Source of the DNA: a virus | Direction: 5' to 3' (one strand) | Length of the DNA: 64,000 bases | Virus record (IMG/VR): IMGVR_UViG_3300034418_005508 | Coordinates: 1-64,000 of that record | Shown here: positions 30,635 to 38,070 of the stretch, piece after piece | Layout: each line of letters opens with the position of its first letter | Numbering within the stretch: the stretch's first letter is position 1 | Made by a program: the position numbers and the translations under genes | The notes under the pieces: generated by a model | Seen by the model: the letters and a program-made list of their open reading frames with translations, nothing else | The model's database searches: none | Told to the model about the DNA's origin: nothing

Positions 30635-31440
30635 TATCTAGTTATAGTCTTCTTCTTTCTTTCGTTCCTTCTGTTCATCCTACCGGCAACTCTTTCAGCC
30701 CTCTTCTTGCTTACAACTTTGCTTCTGTCTGCAGTGCGTTGGCTTTGAACTTCATACAGTTCTTTGTCTCGCCTTGTTTCTCTGCGCTTGCTGACAACTT
30801 GCTTGTTTCTCTTCACATCTACATTGCGGCGCTTTCCTTCGATCGTTCTTCTTTTCTCTCCGCGCTTTGCCATGACCTGCTCTTCTTGATACGGTCCTTC
30901 GTCTTTCTTCTTTCTCTTACCACCCAGCAACTTTGTGCTAGTGTTTATTTTCTTTCTCCTCTTGTTGTACCTAGACTCAAGCTTTTTGGCTTTTGCTCTA
31001 CGCTTGCCTACGCGGCCATCCTGTGGACCTACATCTCTGTTTGTAGTGCGTGTGACGTTCTTCTTGATTTCATAGGTGCCGTCTTCATTTTGAACAACTT
31101 CTTTAGTTCTTACTCTACGAGTTTTAACCCTACCTATATTTCTTGGCTTACTGTTGGGGGTTCGTGAAGCCAATGTGGCAGGGCCACCTTCTTGTTTGAT
31201 CACACCTCTACCCTTGAGGATGTCAGCTCTGGTCACTTTACCGTCACCAGTCAAATCAGGGAATCCACCTTCCTTCTTCTTGGAGTTGCTCATGCTACCA
31301 GGTCCTCCTGCCTTAGTGCAGCGTACACCCCAAGCATTTGCATATGCAGACGGATACACATCGAACTTAGATCTAGCTGCTGCTTTACAGGGCCCGCTGA
31401 TCTTGAATCCACCTTTCTTTTTAAAATCTGGATATTTCAT
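30634..31440 (-). CDS. Highly basic virion-type protein with YPSAYAN and dockerin-like motifs, 268 aa
   Basis: The longest frame starts at 31485, but ATG 31440 is preferred: it falls 11 bases after the upstream stop and begins MKYP behind the leader AAGAGACATG, exactly as the neighbouring 340-aa gene does. Domains in order: a Cys-containing N-terminal module with FDVYPSAYANAWGVRC (seen in small conserved proteins of marine phages); an EF-hand/dockerin-like loop PDLTGDGKVTRADILKGRGV; then ~170 residues that are extremely Lys/Arg-rich (NKRRKKIN, RNEKKK-type runs). No enzyme motif is present. The composition predicts DNA or RNA binding, perhaps as packaged cargo lying on the genome. Confidence 0.7.
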   Translation of the reverse strand: MKYPDFKKKGGFKISGPCKAAARSKFDVYPSAYANAWGVRCTKAGGPGSMSNSKKKEGGFPDLTGDGKVTRADILKGRGVIKQEGGPATLASRTPNSKPRNIGRVKTRRVRTKEVVQNEDGTYEIKKNVTRTTNRDVGPQDGRVGKRRAKAKKLESRYNKRRKKINTSTKLLGGKRKKKDEGPYQEEQVMAKRGEKRRTIEGKRRNVDVKRNKQVVSKRRETRRDKELYEVQSQRTADRSKVVSKKRAERVAGRMNRRNERKKKTITR

Positions 31441-31451
31441 GTCTCTTGTTA

Positions 31452-32474
31452 TTATTCGTATGCTCCGCATCCCCCACCTTGACATCCAGAACCGCTGTTA
31501 GATCTTTCTTTTCTACGGTTCCTTCTAGCTGTTCTTCTAGCCTGTGAAGCTGCTTTCACCTTACCTGCAAAGTCTCTAACCTTGTCACGTCTCTTTTGAC
31601 GTCTACGCTTTCTCTTCGCTTTGTTCTGAAGCTTTTCTCTGTATCTGTCGAGACCAACTTCCCCAGCACCCTGTCTGTCTGACTTCTTTCTTCTAGCACC
31701 TACGCGCTTGAATCTTTCAACTTTACGTCCTGTCTGTCTCTCGCTTCTATCGGCTTCTCTTTGTTCCTTCTTGGTACGAGTGCCCTTGATAACTTCAACG
31801 TCTATTCTATCCTGCTCTGACTTAGGCAGTTCAAACATACCCCCGTTCTGCATTTTGCCTTCTTTGCGCTTTACTCTTCTGCGAGTACGAAGTCCTTTCT
31901 TACCAATTTTATATCTAGGCTTGTCTTTGGTAGACTCGTATCTAGCATCAGGGTTAGGCATGTCTCCTGGAGGGACGCGTCTTTTCCTACGGCGATCTGG
32001 AAGTCCGCCTCTTTGTAGTGCACCAGTATCCATACCTGCACCAACAGCTGATGTATCTACACCACCACCAACAGCACCTGTCATTTCAGGCGCAGTTTCA
32101 GCCGGTTCTTCGGGTTGGTTCTTTCTGTCCTTGAACTCTTGAAGTCTATCTGCATAGCCTTCTTGTATTTTGTCAGCAAGGCCTGCATTGGCGTTGTTGT
32201 TAAATCCTCCAGCAGCACCTGCAGCAAGTCCTTTGAGTCTTTCTTTAAAGCCTTTGCCTTTGTTTGCTCTGAAGCCTTGTATAGCTCCCATGGCTCTACC
32301 GACACCAGTTCCAGACAAGAATCCTTTACGTCCTGCCTTTCTCAGTTCCTTACCTGTAAGGCCCTGTTCTTTAGCACGCTTACGTGCACCGGCACGACCT
32401 ATAAGACCTCCAATGATTTTCTTACTGACACCCTTCTTACGGCGTCCCATTCCTGGTAGTGATGGATATTTCAT
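31452..32474 (-). CDS. Highly basic cargo-like protein with MQNGG, GGLPDRR and CxxxxCGAY motifs, 340 aa
   Basis: The protein starts MKYPSLPGMGRRKKG and is Arg/Lys-rich throughout. Order: basic N-terminus; Gly/Ala-rich amphipathic segment (LKGLAAGAAGGFNNNANAG, about residues 85-103); acidic/Pro linker; GGLPDRRRKRR from residue 156; MQNGG at 208-212; a long basic helix; and a C-terminal CQGGGCGAYE (Cys331 and Cys336). No enzymatic motif. The same ordered elements occur in the 393-aa neighbour, which looks like a diverged paralogue. Four-part composition (membrane-active-like, basic, GG motifs, Cys tail) suggests a packaged DNA-binding protein. It is preceded by a G-rich hairpin. Confidence 0.7.
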   Translation of the reverse strand: MKYPSLPGMGRRKKGVSKKIIGGLIGRAGARKRAKEQGLTGKELRKAGRKGFLSGTGVGRAMGAIQGFRANKGKGFKERLKGLAAGAAGGFNNNANAGLADKIQEGYADRLQEFKDRKNQPEEPAETAPEMTGAVGGGVDTSAVGAGMDTGALQRGGLPDRRRKRRVPPGDMPNPDARYESTKDKPRYKIGKKGLRTRRRVKRKEGKMQNGGMFELPKSEQDRIDVEVIKGTRTKKEQREADRSERQTGRKVERFKRVGARRKKSDRQGAGEVGLDRYREKLQNKAKRKRRRQKRRDKVRDFAGKVKAASQARRTARRNRRKERSNSGSGCQGGGCGAYE

Positions 32475-32491
32475 GTTCTCTTAGTTAGAGA

Positions 32492-32509
32492 GGGGAGCCG
32501 GAGCTCCCC
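32492..32509 (-). terminator. G-rich hairpin after the 393-aa basic-protein gene
   Basis: On the minus strand GGGGAGC, loop TCCG and GCTCCCC form a perfect 7-bp stem in the 43-base gap between stop 32518 and start 32474. The sequence after it is only moderately T-rich (TCTCTAAC), so it may be a partial terminator or a 3'-end stabiliser rather than a full stop. Its stem sequence resembles that of the hairpin after the major capsid gene. Confidence 0.55.
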
Positions 32510-32517
32510 CCCTGTTA

Positions 32518-33699
32518 TTAGACTTTGGGTCTACCCCAGTGTCTAGTCTTTCTTGTATTCGTAGTCTTTCTGCTGCGAGTCCTAATCTTTTTAGCCCTCT
32601 TCTTGCCTTTGCTGTGGTCATAATCGTACGCTCCGCATCCACCTGGTCCGCAGCTACCTCCGCTTTGGAATTTAGCTCTACCTCTGACTCTGGTCTTGAA
32701 GCCTGTGCTCTTCCTTGTTTTCTTTCTCTTAGGCATCTTTGGTCCTCTGCCGCCATCGTATGCTGCGCAAGGCTGTCCTTTTCTACATCCGCCTCTTTGA
32801 CGTCTGTCGACCAAACCGCCCTTCAGCATCTCCTCAGTCATTGCGTCCTCTTCAGCTGCTGGATCTGCTCCTGCCATTGGATCGGCTTGAGCTGCCATAG
32901 ACTGTTGCTGAGCTGCCATACCTTGATCCGCACCCACTCCCTGCATTCCCTGCTGGAAGTTTTGCTTCATGTTCTGGACACCAGCTTTCAAGTTACCGAT
33001 ACCCTGCTTTATCTGACCAGCTCTTACACCAGCTCCTGCTGCTGCACCCGCTGCCATTCTACCGAAGAATCCTTTACCTTGAGCTTTAGCTTCTTGTCTA
33101 GCAGCACGACGTGCCATACGTCTTTCCTTACCACCTTTCAATGCAGCTGCACCCAACGCCATACCGAGAAGTGCTTTCTTAGGCTCTCCCCCATTTCTCA
33201 AACCTCTGTACGTTGTTGGCTCTGCCTCACCTCTTTTGACTGCTTGCCTAAACTCGTAGTTGTCTCTGATTCTAGCAGACGCCTTCTTCTGACGTACGCC
33301 TTTCTTCATCGTTCTTGCAGCGCTCCTAGTCTCTTTCTTGGTATTAGACTCACCAAGCATCTTCATGCCTTTCTTCATGTTAGCCTTACTCTTGGTAAGC
33401 TTCTTAGCAGAGCGCTTGATAGCCCCTGGGACTTTACCGAACTTGACTTCTTTAGAGTCTTCGATAAATGATTTTGGGTCTTTCTTTTTAGCTTCGCTCA
33501 AGCTTCCACCGGCTTGCATCTTACTTCTGTCTCCATGGGGAGCCGTTCGACGCTTCTTGAGCTCTCTCCAGCGCTTTCTTGTCTCGCGGATTTTCTTGCG
33601 ATCTTGTCTTCGAGCCTGACGCTTTTCTTTGCCTGGTTCCATGTCTTTGATCATGATGGCACCTGTTGGGCGTTTGCCGCCACGTTGTTTGTAATTCAT
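32518..33699 (-). CDS. Highly basic cargo-like protein with MQAGG, GGLVDRR and two CxxxxC-AY motifs, 393 aa
   Basis: A 393-aa basic protein. The first ~60 residues are almost continuous Arg/Lys helix (KEKRQARRQDRKK), followed by MQAGG (61-65). A basic middle leads to a Gly/Ala/Met/Gln-rich amphipathic region (about 215-285). GGLVDRR follows at 294-300, then CRKGQPCAAYD (305-315), a basic segment, SCGPGGCGAYD (Cys350 and Cys355) and a final basic tail. The order of elements matches the 340-aa protein next door, with a duplicated Cys motif. No catalytic residues were seen. Probably a nucleic-acid-binding virion component; the Cys pairs could bind metal or form disulfides. Confidence 0.7.
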   Translation of the reverse strand: MNYKQRGGKRPTGAIMIKDMEPGKEKRQARRQDRKKIRETRKRWRELKKRRTAPHGDRSKMQAGGSLSEAKKKDPKSFIEDSKEVKFGKVPGAIKRSAKKLTKSKANMKKGMKMLGESNTKKETRSAARTMKKGVRQKKASARIRDNYEFRQAVKRGEAEPTTYRGLRNGGEPKKALLGMALGAAALKGGKERRMARRAARQEAKAQGKGFFGRMAAGAAAGAGVRAGQIKQGIGNLKAGVQNMKQNFQQGMQGVGADQGMAAQQQSMAAQADPMAGADPAAEEDAMTEEMLKGGLVDRRQRGGCRKGQPCAAYDGGRGPKMPKRKKTRKSTGFKTRVRGRAKFQSGGSCGPGGCGAYDYDHSKGKKRAKKIRTRSRKTTNTRKTRHWGRPKV

Positions 33700-33708
33700 A
33701 ATTTCTAA

Positions 33709-33933
33709 TTATTTTTTCCAAGATACCCGCTTAGATGATTGTTTTCTGCGCATACCTGCTTTTGTACATGCGCTCATAGTAGGTCTGCAGGCCGGGTACC
33801 CTGTCTTCCTACTTTTCTTTGCTGACGATCTACCACAAGGGACAAACTTACCTGCGGCTTTAGCTGCTTTGCAGTCTACCCAGCCACGGCCCTGGTTACG
33901 ACCAAACCATTTTTTAAGTCCCTCGCTAGCCAT
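33709..33933 (-). CDS. Small Cys-rich basic protein (KWFGRN-WVDC-CGR type), 74 aa
   Basis: A 74-aa protein reading KKWFGRNQGRGWVDCKAA, VPCGRSSAKK, YPACRP and SACTKAGMRRK, with four Cys and about 25 percent Lys/Arg. This layout (K-x-WFGxxx-GWVDC ... PCGR ... YPxCRPT) matches a short family I know from marine phages and large viruses, close to DUF5872-like proteins, with no established function. It starts in a TAATG overlap with the 129-aa protein. Its basic, Cys-rich nature fits the surrounding cluster of presumed nucleic-acid-associated virion proteins. Confidence 0.7.
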   Translation of the reverse strand: MASEGLKKWFGRNQGRGWVDCKAAKAAGKFVPCGRSSAKKSRKTGYPACRPTMSACTKAGMRRKQSSKRVSWKK

Positions 33934-34322
33934 TACGCTTTAGTCCAGTAGCCGTATTCGTAGCTAATTTCGTCAGTTGTGCTGCTTGTTACTCTGATAC
34001 CTTTGGCTCCTTTTACTGGGAGGAATATTGCTTCTCCCTCAGCCAAGTCTGCAAAGTCTTGAGTGTTCTCTGCTGTGCTTAGGACGAGGACAGGTGTGCC
34101 TCCGTCTTTGCTTACGTACTTGATATATACGTATGTGGTATCAGTTACACCTGTACCTAGAATGGTATTTGGTCCTGTAGAACTAGTTACAGTGCCTGAG
34201 GCCAAGTTTACTACAGGGGCTTCTATGGTCAGAGAGTCTGTTACAGATATACCAAACCCTGCGGTTGTTGTTGTGGACGACCCCGTAGATGTTAGTGACA
34301 GCCTTGATTTAATGTTTCCCAT
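33933..34322 (-). CDS. Small beta-rich structural protein, 129 aa
   Basis: A Thr/Ser/Val-rich protein with no Cys. It is predominantly beta by appearance (SLTIEAPVVNLASGTVT, TTYVYIKYVSKDGG, AIFLPVKGAKGIRVTSS). The pattern resembles small phage tail or head accessory proteins that present a quantity or field along the particle; a similar-sized beta protein lies at 38510-38899. No enzymatic motif, signal peptide or membrane segment. It begins 12 bases after the stop of the DUF6321-like gene. Function unknown; virion location inferred from the module. Confidence 0.6.
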   Translation of the reverse strand: MGNIKSRLSLTSTGSSTTTTAGFGISVTDSLTIEAPVVNLASGTVTSSTGPNTILGTGVTDTTYVYIKYVSKDGGTPVLVLSTAENTQDFADLAEGEAIFLPVKGAKGIRVTSSTTDEISYEYGYWTKA

Positions 34323-34334
34323 TGTTGTTCGTTA

Positions 34335-34640
34335 TTAGCACCGGCAGTTCCACTTGCGCAGTGACTTATTGATTCTTGAATTAGGATCTCTCTTACCCTT
34401 AGATCCTGTTCTCTTTGCTTTCATTCCACACATACGTGAGCAGAATGACTTTCTCCTGGACTTGCGTTTACCTGAGGGGTTAGACTCAGTTACTGGAGCA
34501 GCAAGTTTGCTCCCCGGGTTAGCAGCTCTGTAGGATGCCCTACCTTTTGCATTGAGACCTCCGCTTGGGTTTTTACCAGCTTTCCTAGTCCAAGCAGCTC
34601 CTCTCTGATACTGTCTTTTATTTTTACTGAAGTATGTCAT
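34335..34640 (-). CDS. DUF6321-type basic protein, 101 aa
   Basis: The text AAWTRKAGKNPSGGLNAKGR, then RASYRAANPGSKLAAPVT, SFCSRMCGMK and a C-terminal LRKWNC is the signature of the short family I know as DUF6321, widespread in phages and some bacteria and of unknown function. The protein is strongly basic with four Cys. A 4-base ATGA overlap couples it to the 85-aa gene upstream. As part of the basic cluster it may bind DNA or another packaged polymer; that is inference. Confidence 0.75.
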   Translation of the reverse strand: MTYFSKNKRQYQRGAAWTRKAGKNPSGGLNAKGRASYRAANPGSKLAAPVTESNPSGKRKSRRKSFCSRMCGMKAKRTGSKGKRDPNSRINKSLRKWNCRC

Positions 34641-34894
34641 AGCCCTAGGTCTTCTGCGGTTACTACTTCAGTCCAGTCTGTACCAGCTAAGATCGCTGTG
34701 ATCTGAGAGTACGTGTATGTTGTCTTGCCTGAGAAAAAGTCAGGTAGTGGAGTCTGGTACTTGATGACAGCTTGTGTACCATCAAGTGAGTACCTCAACA
34801 CAGTCTTGTCTGTGTAGGGTAGCTGATCAAAGTCAATTGTAGAATTGACGTCATCCAACTCTGTCTTCGGTATGATTACAAACTTCTTCATCAC
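34637..34894 (-). CDS. Small hypothetical late protein, 85 aa
   Basis: An 85-aa acidic to neutral protein beginning MMKKFVIIPKTELDDVN. It mixes short strands (TVLRYSLDGTQAVIKYQTPLP) with a C-terminal helix-like segment (YSQITAILAGTDWTEVV). I recognise no family function. It overlaps both neighbours by 4 bases (ATGA), the LamG protein upstream and the DUF6321-type protein downstream, so it is a translated part of the late transcript. Probably a minor virion or assembly protein. Confidence 0.6.
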   Translation of the reverse strand: MMKKFVIIPKTELDDVNSTIDFDQLPYTDKTVLRYSLDGTQAVIKYQTPLPDFFSGKTTYTYSQITAILAGTDWTEVVTAEDLGL

Positions 34895-35697
34895 GGTGGA
34901 GTTGGGGTGGTTACAAATGCTGGATCACCTTCTGTTGTTGCAACTGTTGCCAAACTTCCTGAGTTTGTGAGATCGTTGTTAAGTCTGTACCAGTTTTGCA
35001 GAAATGCAGATGACGTGTAGTCTCCACTATCTGAGCTGATGTCGAACGTCTCTCCGCTGTTGTACAAAGCTGTGACTTCTGCTGCACTCAGTTGTGTTGT
35101 CCATGTAGCTATCTCATCAAACGTACCAGTTGCATGTCCTGAGTAAGCACCGTTCGATCCTTGATACGCACCGAATGGCATATTAAATGGGACTCCAACA
35201 AGCGTTGCTTCTTGTACTGTACCTGTAGACGCGCTTGTGCTGATCTTTTCTACCCCGTCTACGTACAACTTAAACGTACCGTTAGTACTTGCCCCACCCT
35301 TTCTTAGTGTTACTACAAAATGCACATAGTCTGATGTGCTAGGGGTACCTGCTGCTGCTAACCCTGAGTATGCAACACCTCCTAGTTTAATATTTGTTTG
35401 CCAGTATACTGCTCCAATGTTCAGCGATCTTACAAATACTGCAGTAGTGTTAGCACCTGTAGTGGTGTCAAAGCCCATCAAGTAAAATGTCTGCCAAGAA
35501 GACACTTTAACCCAGAATGAGATAGAGAAATCACTTCTCATCAAGGTCTGCAAGGCACCAGATTTATAGGTCTTAATCACATCACCTGTCCCATCTAAGT
35601 CTATGGCATGCGTATTAGAGTAGGGAGCAACTCTCTCTACACTACCTGCATCTACTATAGCAGCACCTGGACTTATATTTAGGCTGAGACCAAGCAT
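34891..35697 (-). CDS. LamG/concanavalin-like lectin domain protein, 268 aa
   Basis: Residues about 28-215 form a LamG-type jelly-roll: HAIDLDGTGDVIKTY, then FSISFWVKVSSW, YVHFVVTLRKGG, GTFKLYVDGVEKI, and GTFDEIATWTTQLSAAEVTA with ALYNSG. This set is classic for concanavalin-like glucanase/lectin domains found in bacteria and phage tails. Such domains bind glycans, so the protein may be a tail or head decoration that contacts host surface polysaccharide. The remainder is a Ser/Thr/Asn-rich C-terminal strand region. There is no signal peptide, as expected for a virion protein. One-base overlap with the next gene upstream. Confidence 0.82.
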   Translation of the reverse strand: MLGLSLNISPGAAIVDAGSVERVAPYSNTHAIDLDGTGDVIKTYKSGALQTLMRSDFSISFWVKVSSWQTFYLMGFDTTTGANTTAVFVRSLNIGAVYWQTNIKLGGVAYSGLAAAGTPSTSDYVHFVVTLRKGGASTNGTFKLYVDGVEKISTSASTGTVQEATLVGVPFNMPFGAYQGSNGAYSGHATGTFDEIATWTTQLSAAEVTALYNSGETFDISSDSGDYTSSAFLQNWYRLNNDLTNSGSLATVATTEGDPAFVTTPTPP

Positions 35698-35984
35698 TAC
35701 TCACACTTCCTGTATGCTATGATAGCTCCACCTGTAAGTTGAAGTGAGCTGAAGTTTCCGAATATTGTCACTCCTTTAGGCAGAGTAGTGTCTGTATCCA
35801 GATCGTCTATGTTAGAAACGACTCCGCTTGCATCAAGTTGGGTGCTGTCTGCGATTACAGTAAAAGCTACAAACCTACCTGTAACAATGGTTGCACCATC
35901 TATAAGAACGCCTCCGCATTCACCTGTCCTTGCCTGTCGGTCAATGGAGCTCAGCAGTCTTTCTTCGTTTGTTGTATATGCCAT
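35697..35984 (-). CDS. Small beta-rich late protein, 95 aa
   Basis: A 95-aa protein starting MAYTTNEERLLSSIDRQAR, continuing with Gly/Val/Thr-rich strands (VLIDGATIVTGRFVAFTVIA) and a C-terminal LTGGAIIAYRKCE. It resembles small marine phage proteins in structural modules that often sit beside lectin-like proteins. No enzyme motif. The gap to the upstream gene is 2 bases and it shares one base with the LamG gene, so expression should be coupled. Virion location is inferred. Confidence 0.6.
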   Translation of the reverse strand: MAYTTNEERLLSSIDRQARTGECGGVLIDGATIVTGRFVAFTVIADSTQLDASGVVSNIDDLDTDTTLPKGVTIFGNFSSLQLTGGAIIAYRKCE

Positions 35985-35986
35985 GA

Positions 35987-36670
35987 TTATTGTCCTTGTT
36001 GTTTATCGTTAACGGTGTCGTTTATACTATTTGTTAGCATAGCGAATTCACCTTGTACCAAACCTTGTGTTATAGCGCTAACCATATCTAAAGGTAATGG
36101 GTATGCCATCTGGTCGTCATAACAATAATCGTTTTCACATGTAGCAAATTTCCCTACTTCTTCGGGATCTTCGAACACGCCTCTAACGTTTATCTTTTCC
36201 ATACCGTTAGGTTCGTAGACGTAAATATACTCATCAATGACGTAATAACGTGTAAGTCTAGATGTATATTTATCGTATGGAATCCATTCCAGTTCGTAGG
36301 GTTCCATCTTAGGTATGGTGTCTGCACCGTTTACTTTACCTATGAATGTAAAAGCATCAGTGAGATTGAACCTAACAGTCTTAGGCATTCTCCTGTTGGT
36401 TCGATATATGGTACATCCTGTAGGTACTGCAGGACCTATGGTTCCTTCGCAGCATCTAGCCCAGTTGACTCTTTCTAGGTCTATGCATCCCAGGTCTTGT
36501 TCTATGGTTTTAGAGACGTACCCATTCCGTGAGTAGTCTCTACGTATCATCATAGCCCTGTAATGCTGGATGTTGAACTTTATCTGATCGATAGATATAA
36601 GTTCATCGTTACTGCTCCTGCCGCCCCTAAGCAGGTTCAGTATGTTATATGCCATTTCGTCAAGAGTCAT
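35987..36670 (-). CDS. Ring/collar (head completion) protein, 227 aa
   Basis: The N-terminal half reads EMAYNILNLLRGGRSSNDEL, then an arginine-rich helix (QHYRAMMIRRDYSRNG), QDLGCIDLERVN and a CC pair followed by GCTIYRTNRRMPK. This is the pattern of a crAss-like ring protein that attaches to the portal, related in role to P22 gp4. The C-terminal half has Tyr-rich strands and a final helix (LPLDMVSAITQGLVQGEFAM). It overlaps the next upstream gene by 11 bases. With the 341-aa and 412-aa proteins it would make at least three ring-type proteins in the particle. Confidence 0.75.
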   Translation of the reverse strand: MTLDEMAYNILNLLRGGRSSNDELISIDQIKFNIQHYRAMMIRRDYSRNGYVSKTIEQDLGCIDLERVNWARCCEGTIGPAVPTGCTIYRTNRRMPKTVRFNLTDAFTFIGKVNGADTIPKMEPYELEWIPYDKYTSRLTRYYVIDEYIYVYEPNGMEKINVRGVFEDPEEVGKFATCENDYCYDDQMAYPLPLDMVSAITQGLVQGEFAMLTNSINDTVNDKQQGQ

Positions 36671-36950
36671 CGTACTTCTTTTTAACGTGCACTAGCTCAG
36701 CACACTTTTCGTATTCTTCGTTGTCTTCAAAGTATTGTATGATGTCGTCTACAATCATGCGAAATGTCTCAGGCGCAGAGGGGTCAAAGGGCAGGAAGAT
36801 CATGTCGTCTGCTTTGTCCAAAAGCTCACGCACAGTCATCCCACCCGTAGCTATCGAATATGCATTTCGATAAGCCTCGTCAAGTATCTGTATCTCCTCT
36901 TCTAATGAGGAAATATTCTCTTCTTCGTCTCTGTCTTCAAACTCTAACAT
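36660..36950 (-). CDS. Small acidic hypothetical protein, 96 aa
   Basis: The frame is open to 37097, but ATG 36950 gives a typical 14-base overlap with the metallophosphoesterase stop; ATG 37022 is possible and would add KHIYGISPQDLRAIYRQ. The protein is acidic and helical (RDEEENISSLEEEIQILDEAYRN in part, then IVDDIIQYFEDNEEYEKCAE). The end, EKCAELVHVKKKYDD, resembles the C-terminus of small phage proteins that track tail-assembly genes. No motif of known function. Start choice is uncertain. Confidence 0.55.
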   Translation of the reverse strand: MLEFEDRDEEENISSLEEEIQILDEAYRNAYSIATGGMTVRELLDKADDMIFLPFDPSAPETFRMIVDDIIQYFEDNEEYEKCAELVHVKKKYDDS

Positions 36951-38070
36951 TTGCCTGTAAATAGCCCTCAAGTCCTGTGGACTTATTCCATATATATGCT
37001 TGCCCTGTTCTTTTAGCTTCATACCCCATTTGCTTATGCCATTCATCGTTAGGACAAATAGAAGGTATGAACCGTACTTTGATACCTCTGTACTCATTTA
37101 CCATTTCTTTGTGGAGATGCCCGCAGTGCACTTCTCGGTGTTCTGTACGTGCAAACATCTCTGGTTTTTCAGTTGCCATTATTAGTGGCATGTCTGCAGG
37201 TTTCTCCTTATCACCATGTGTGAACATGATCATGTTCGTGCCATACTCGTAGTACTTGCGTGAATCATAGTCATTGTCCACGGTGACATTGGCATCATTT
37301 CTATACCATCCTGCTAACACATCTCCTGCATAGAACATGCGTTCGTAGTCATGGTTACCTGATACAACGATTACATCTACCGGTGCTCTTTGCTTAAGGA
37401 AGTCGATCGCAGTAGTCATCAGTTGCCAGTAACCTCTAAAGGTATCCTTCCACCCAGCAGAGTCCTGCTGTGGTGTCCCTTTGGTTGTAGTACCTCTCAT
37501 ACCCTCAGAGTTCATACCGTCATTACCGATGGGAAGTATGAATCTTTCTATATCAAGTCCCGCCGCTTTTCTCCAGAGTTCTTCCACCACCTTCATGTAC
37601 TGCTTCTCAACCTGATCAAGTGTCAGGCTATGAAGCTTTCCGTAGTGGATGTCGGGCAATGAGATCTCGTACGCTACTGGCTCAAGAGCAGGCTTGTAGT
37701 CTACTCTGTTAACCTTGGGGCTGTACTTAGCTGCAAAGCTTTCTATCTCATCTTTGATTGCTTCGACGCTCATTGAGTCACCCTTTGTGACTACAGAGAA
37801 TCTCTGCTGTCCTGACACAGTCTGCCAGAACTTTACACTAGAAACGTCGGACGGGCTGATGCCGTTCTTGTCAAGGAACTGTTCGAACTCACTAATGACA
37901 CTCTCGTTATCATTCGTGTTTTCTTCATTACGTGCCAGCTTCCTGGCTTCGTACAACGCTGTCTCACAATCTTCGATAGGGCAATTAAGTCTCTCAGATA
38001 GTACGTCAGCGCTTTTCTTAAGGTATCCTCGCCTCTCGGCGATGAAGTCTTTGATTTCGTTTACAGTCAT
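36937..38070 (-). CDS. Calcineurin-like metallophosphoesterase, 377 aa
   Basis: All five metal-binding blocks are visible: DIH (residues 140-142), GND (182-184), GNHD (238-241), THGD (284-287) and GHLH (317-320). The protein is therefore a binuclear metallophosphatase; the substrate (phosphoester of nucleotides, nucleic-acid ends or other) cannot be read. The first ~60 residues look like a small helical DNA-binding or adaptor domain (SADVLSERLNCPIEDCETAL). It sits between the holin and a ring protein inside the virion block, and overlaps the holin stop by 4 bases. Similar proteins occur in marine phage late modules. Confidence 0.9.
   Translation of the reverse strand: MTVNEIKDFIAERRGYLKKSADVLSERLNCPIEDCETALYEARKLARNEENTNDNESVISEFEQFLDKNGISPSDVSSVKFWQTVSGQQRFSVVTKGDSMSVEAIKDEIESFAAKYSPKVNRVDYKPALEPVAYEISLPDIHYGKLHSLTLDQVEKQYMKVVEELWRKAAGLDIERFILPIGNDGMNSEGMRGTTTKGTPQQDSAGWKDTFRGYWQLMTTAIDFLKQRAPVDVIVVSGNHDYERMFYAGDVLAGWYRNDANVTVDNDYDSRKYYEYGTNMIMFTHGDKEKPADMPLIMATEKPEMFARTEHREVHCGHLHKEMVNEYRGIKVRFIPSICPNDEWHKQMGYEAKRTGQAYIWNKSTGLEGYLQANVRV

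Noticed and set aside
32481-32756. A second minus-strand frame across the end of the 393-aa gene and its hairpin
   Set aside because: It reads the same DNA in another frame, would run through the hairpin, and its Arg/Glu/Ala composition is a by-product of the basic gene.
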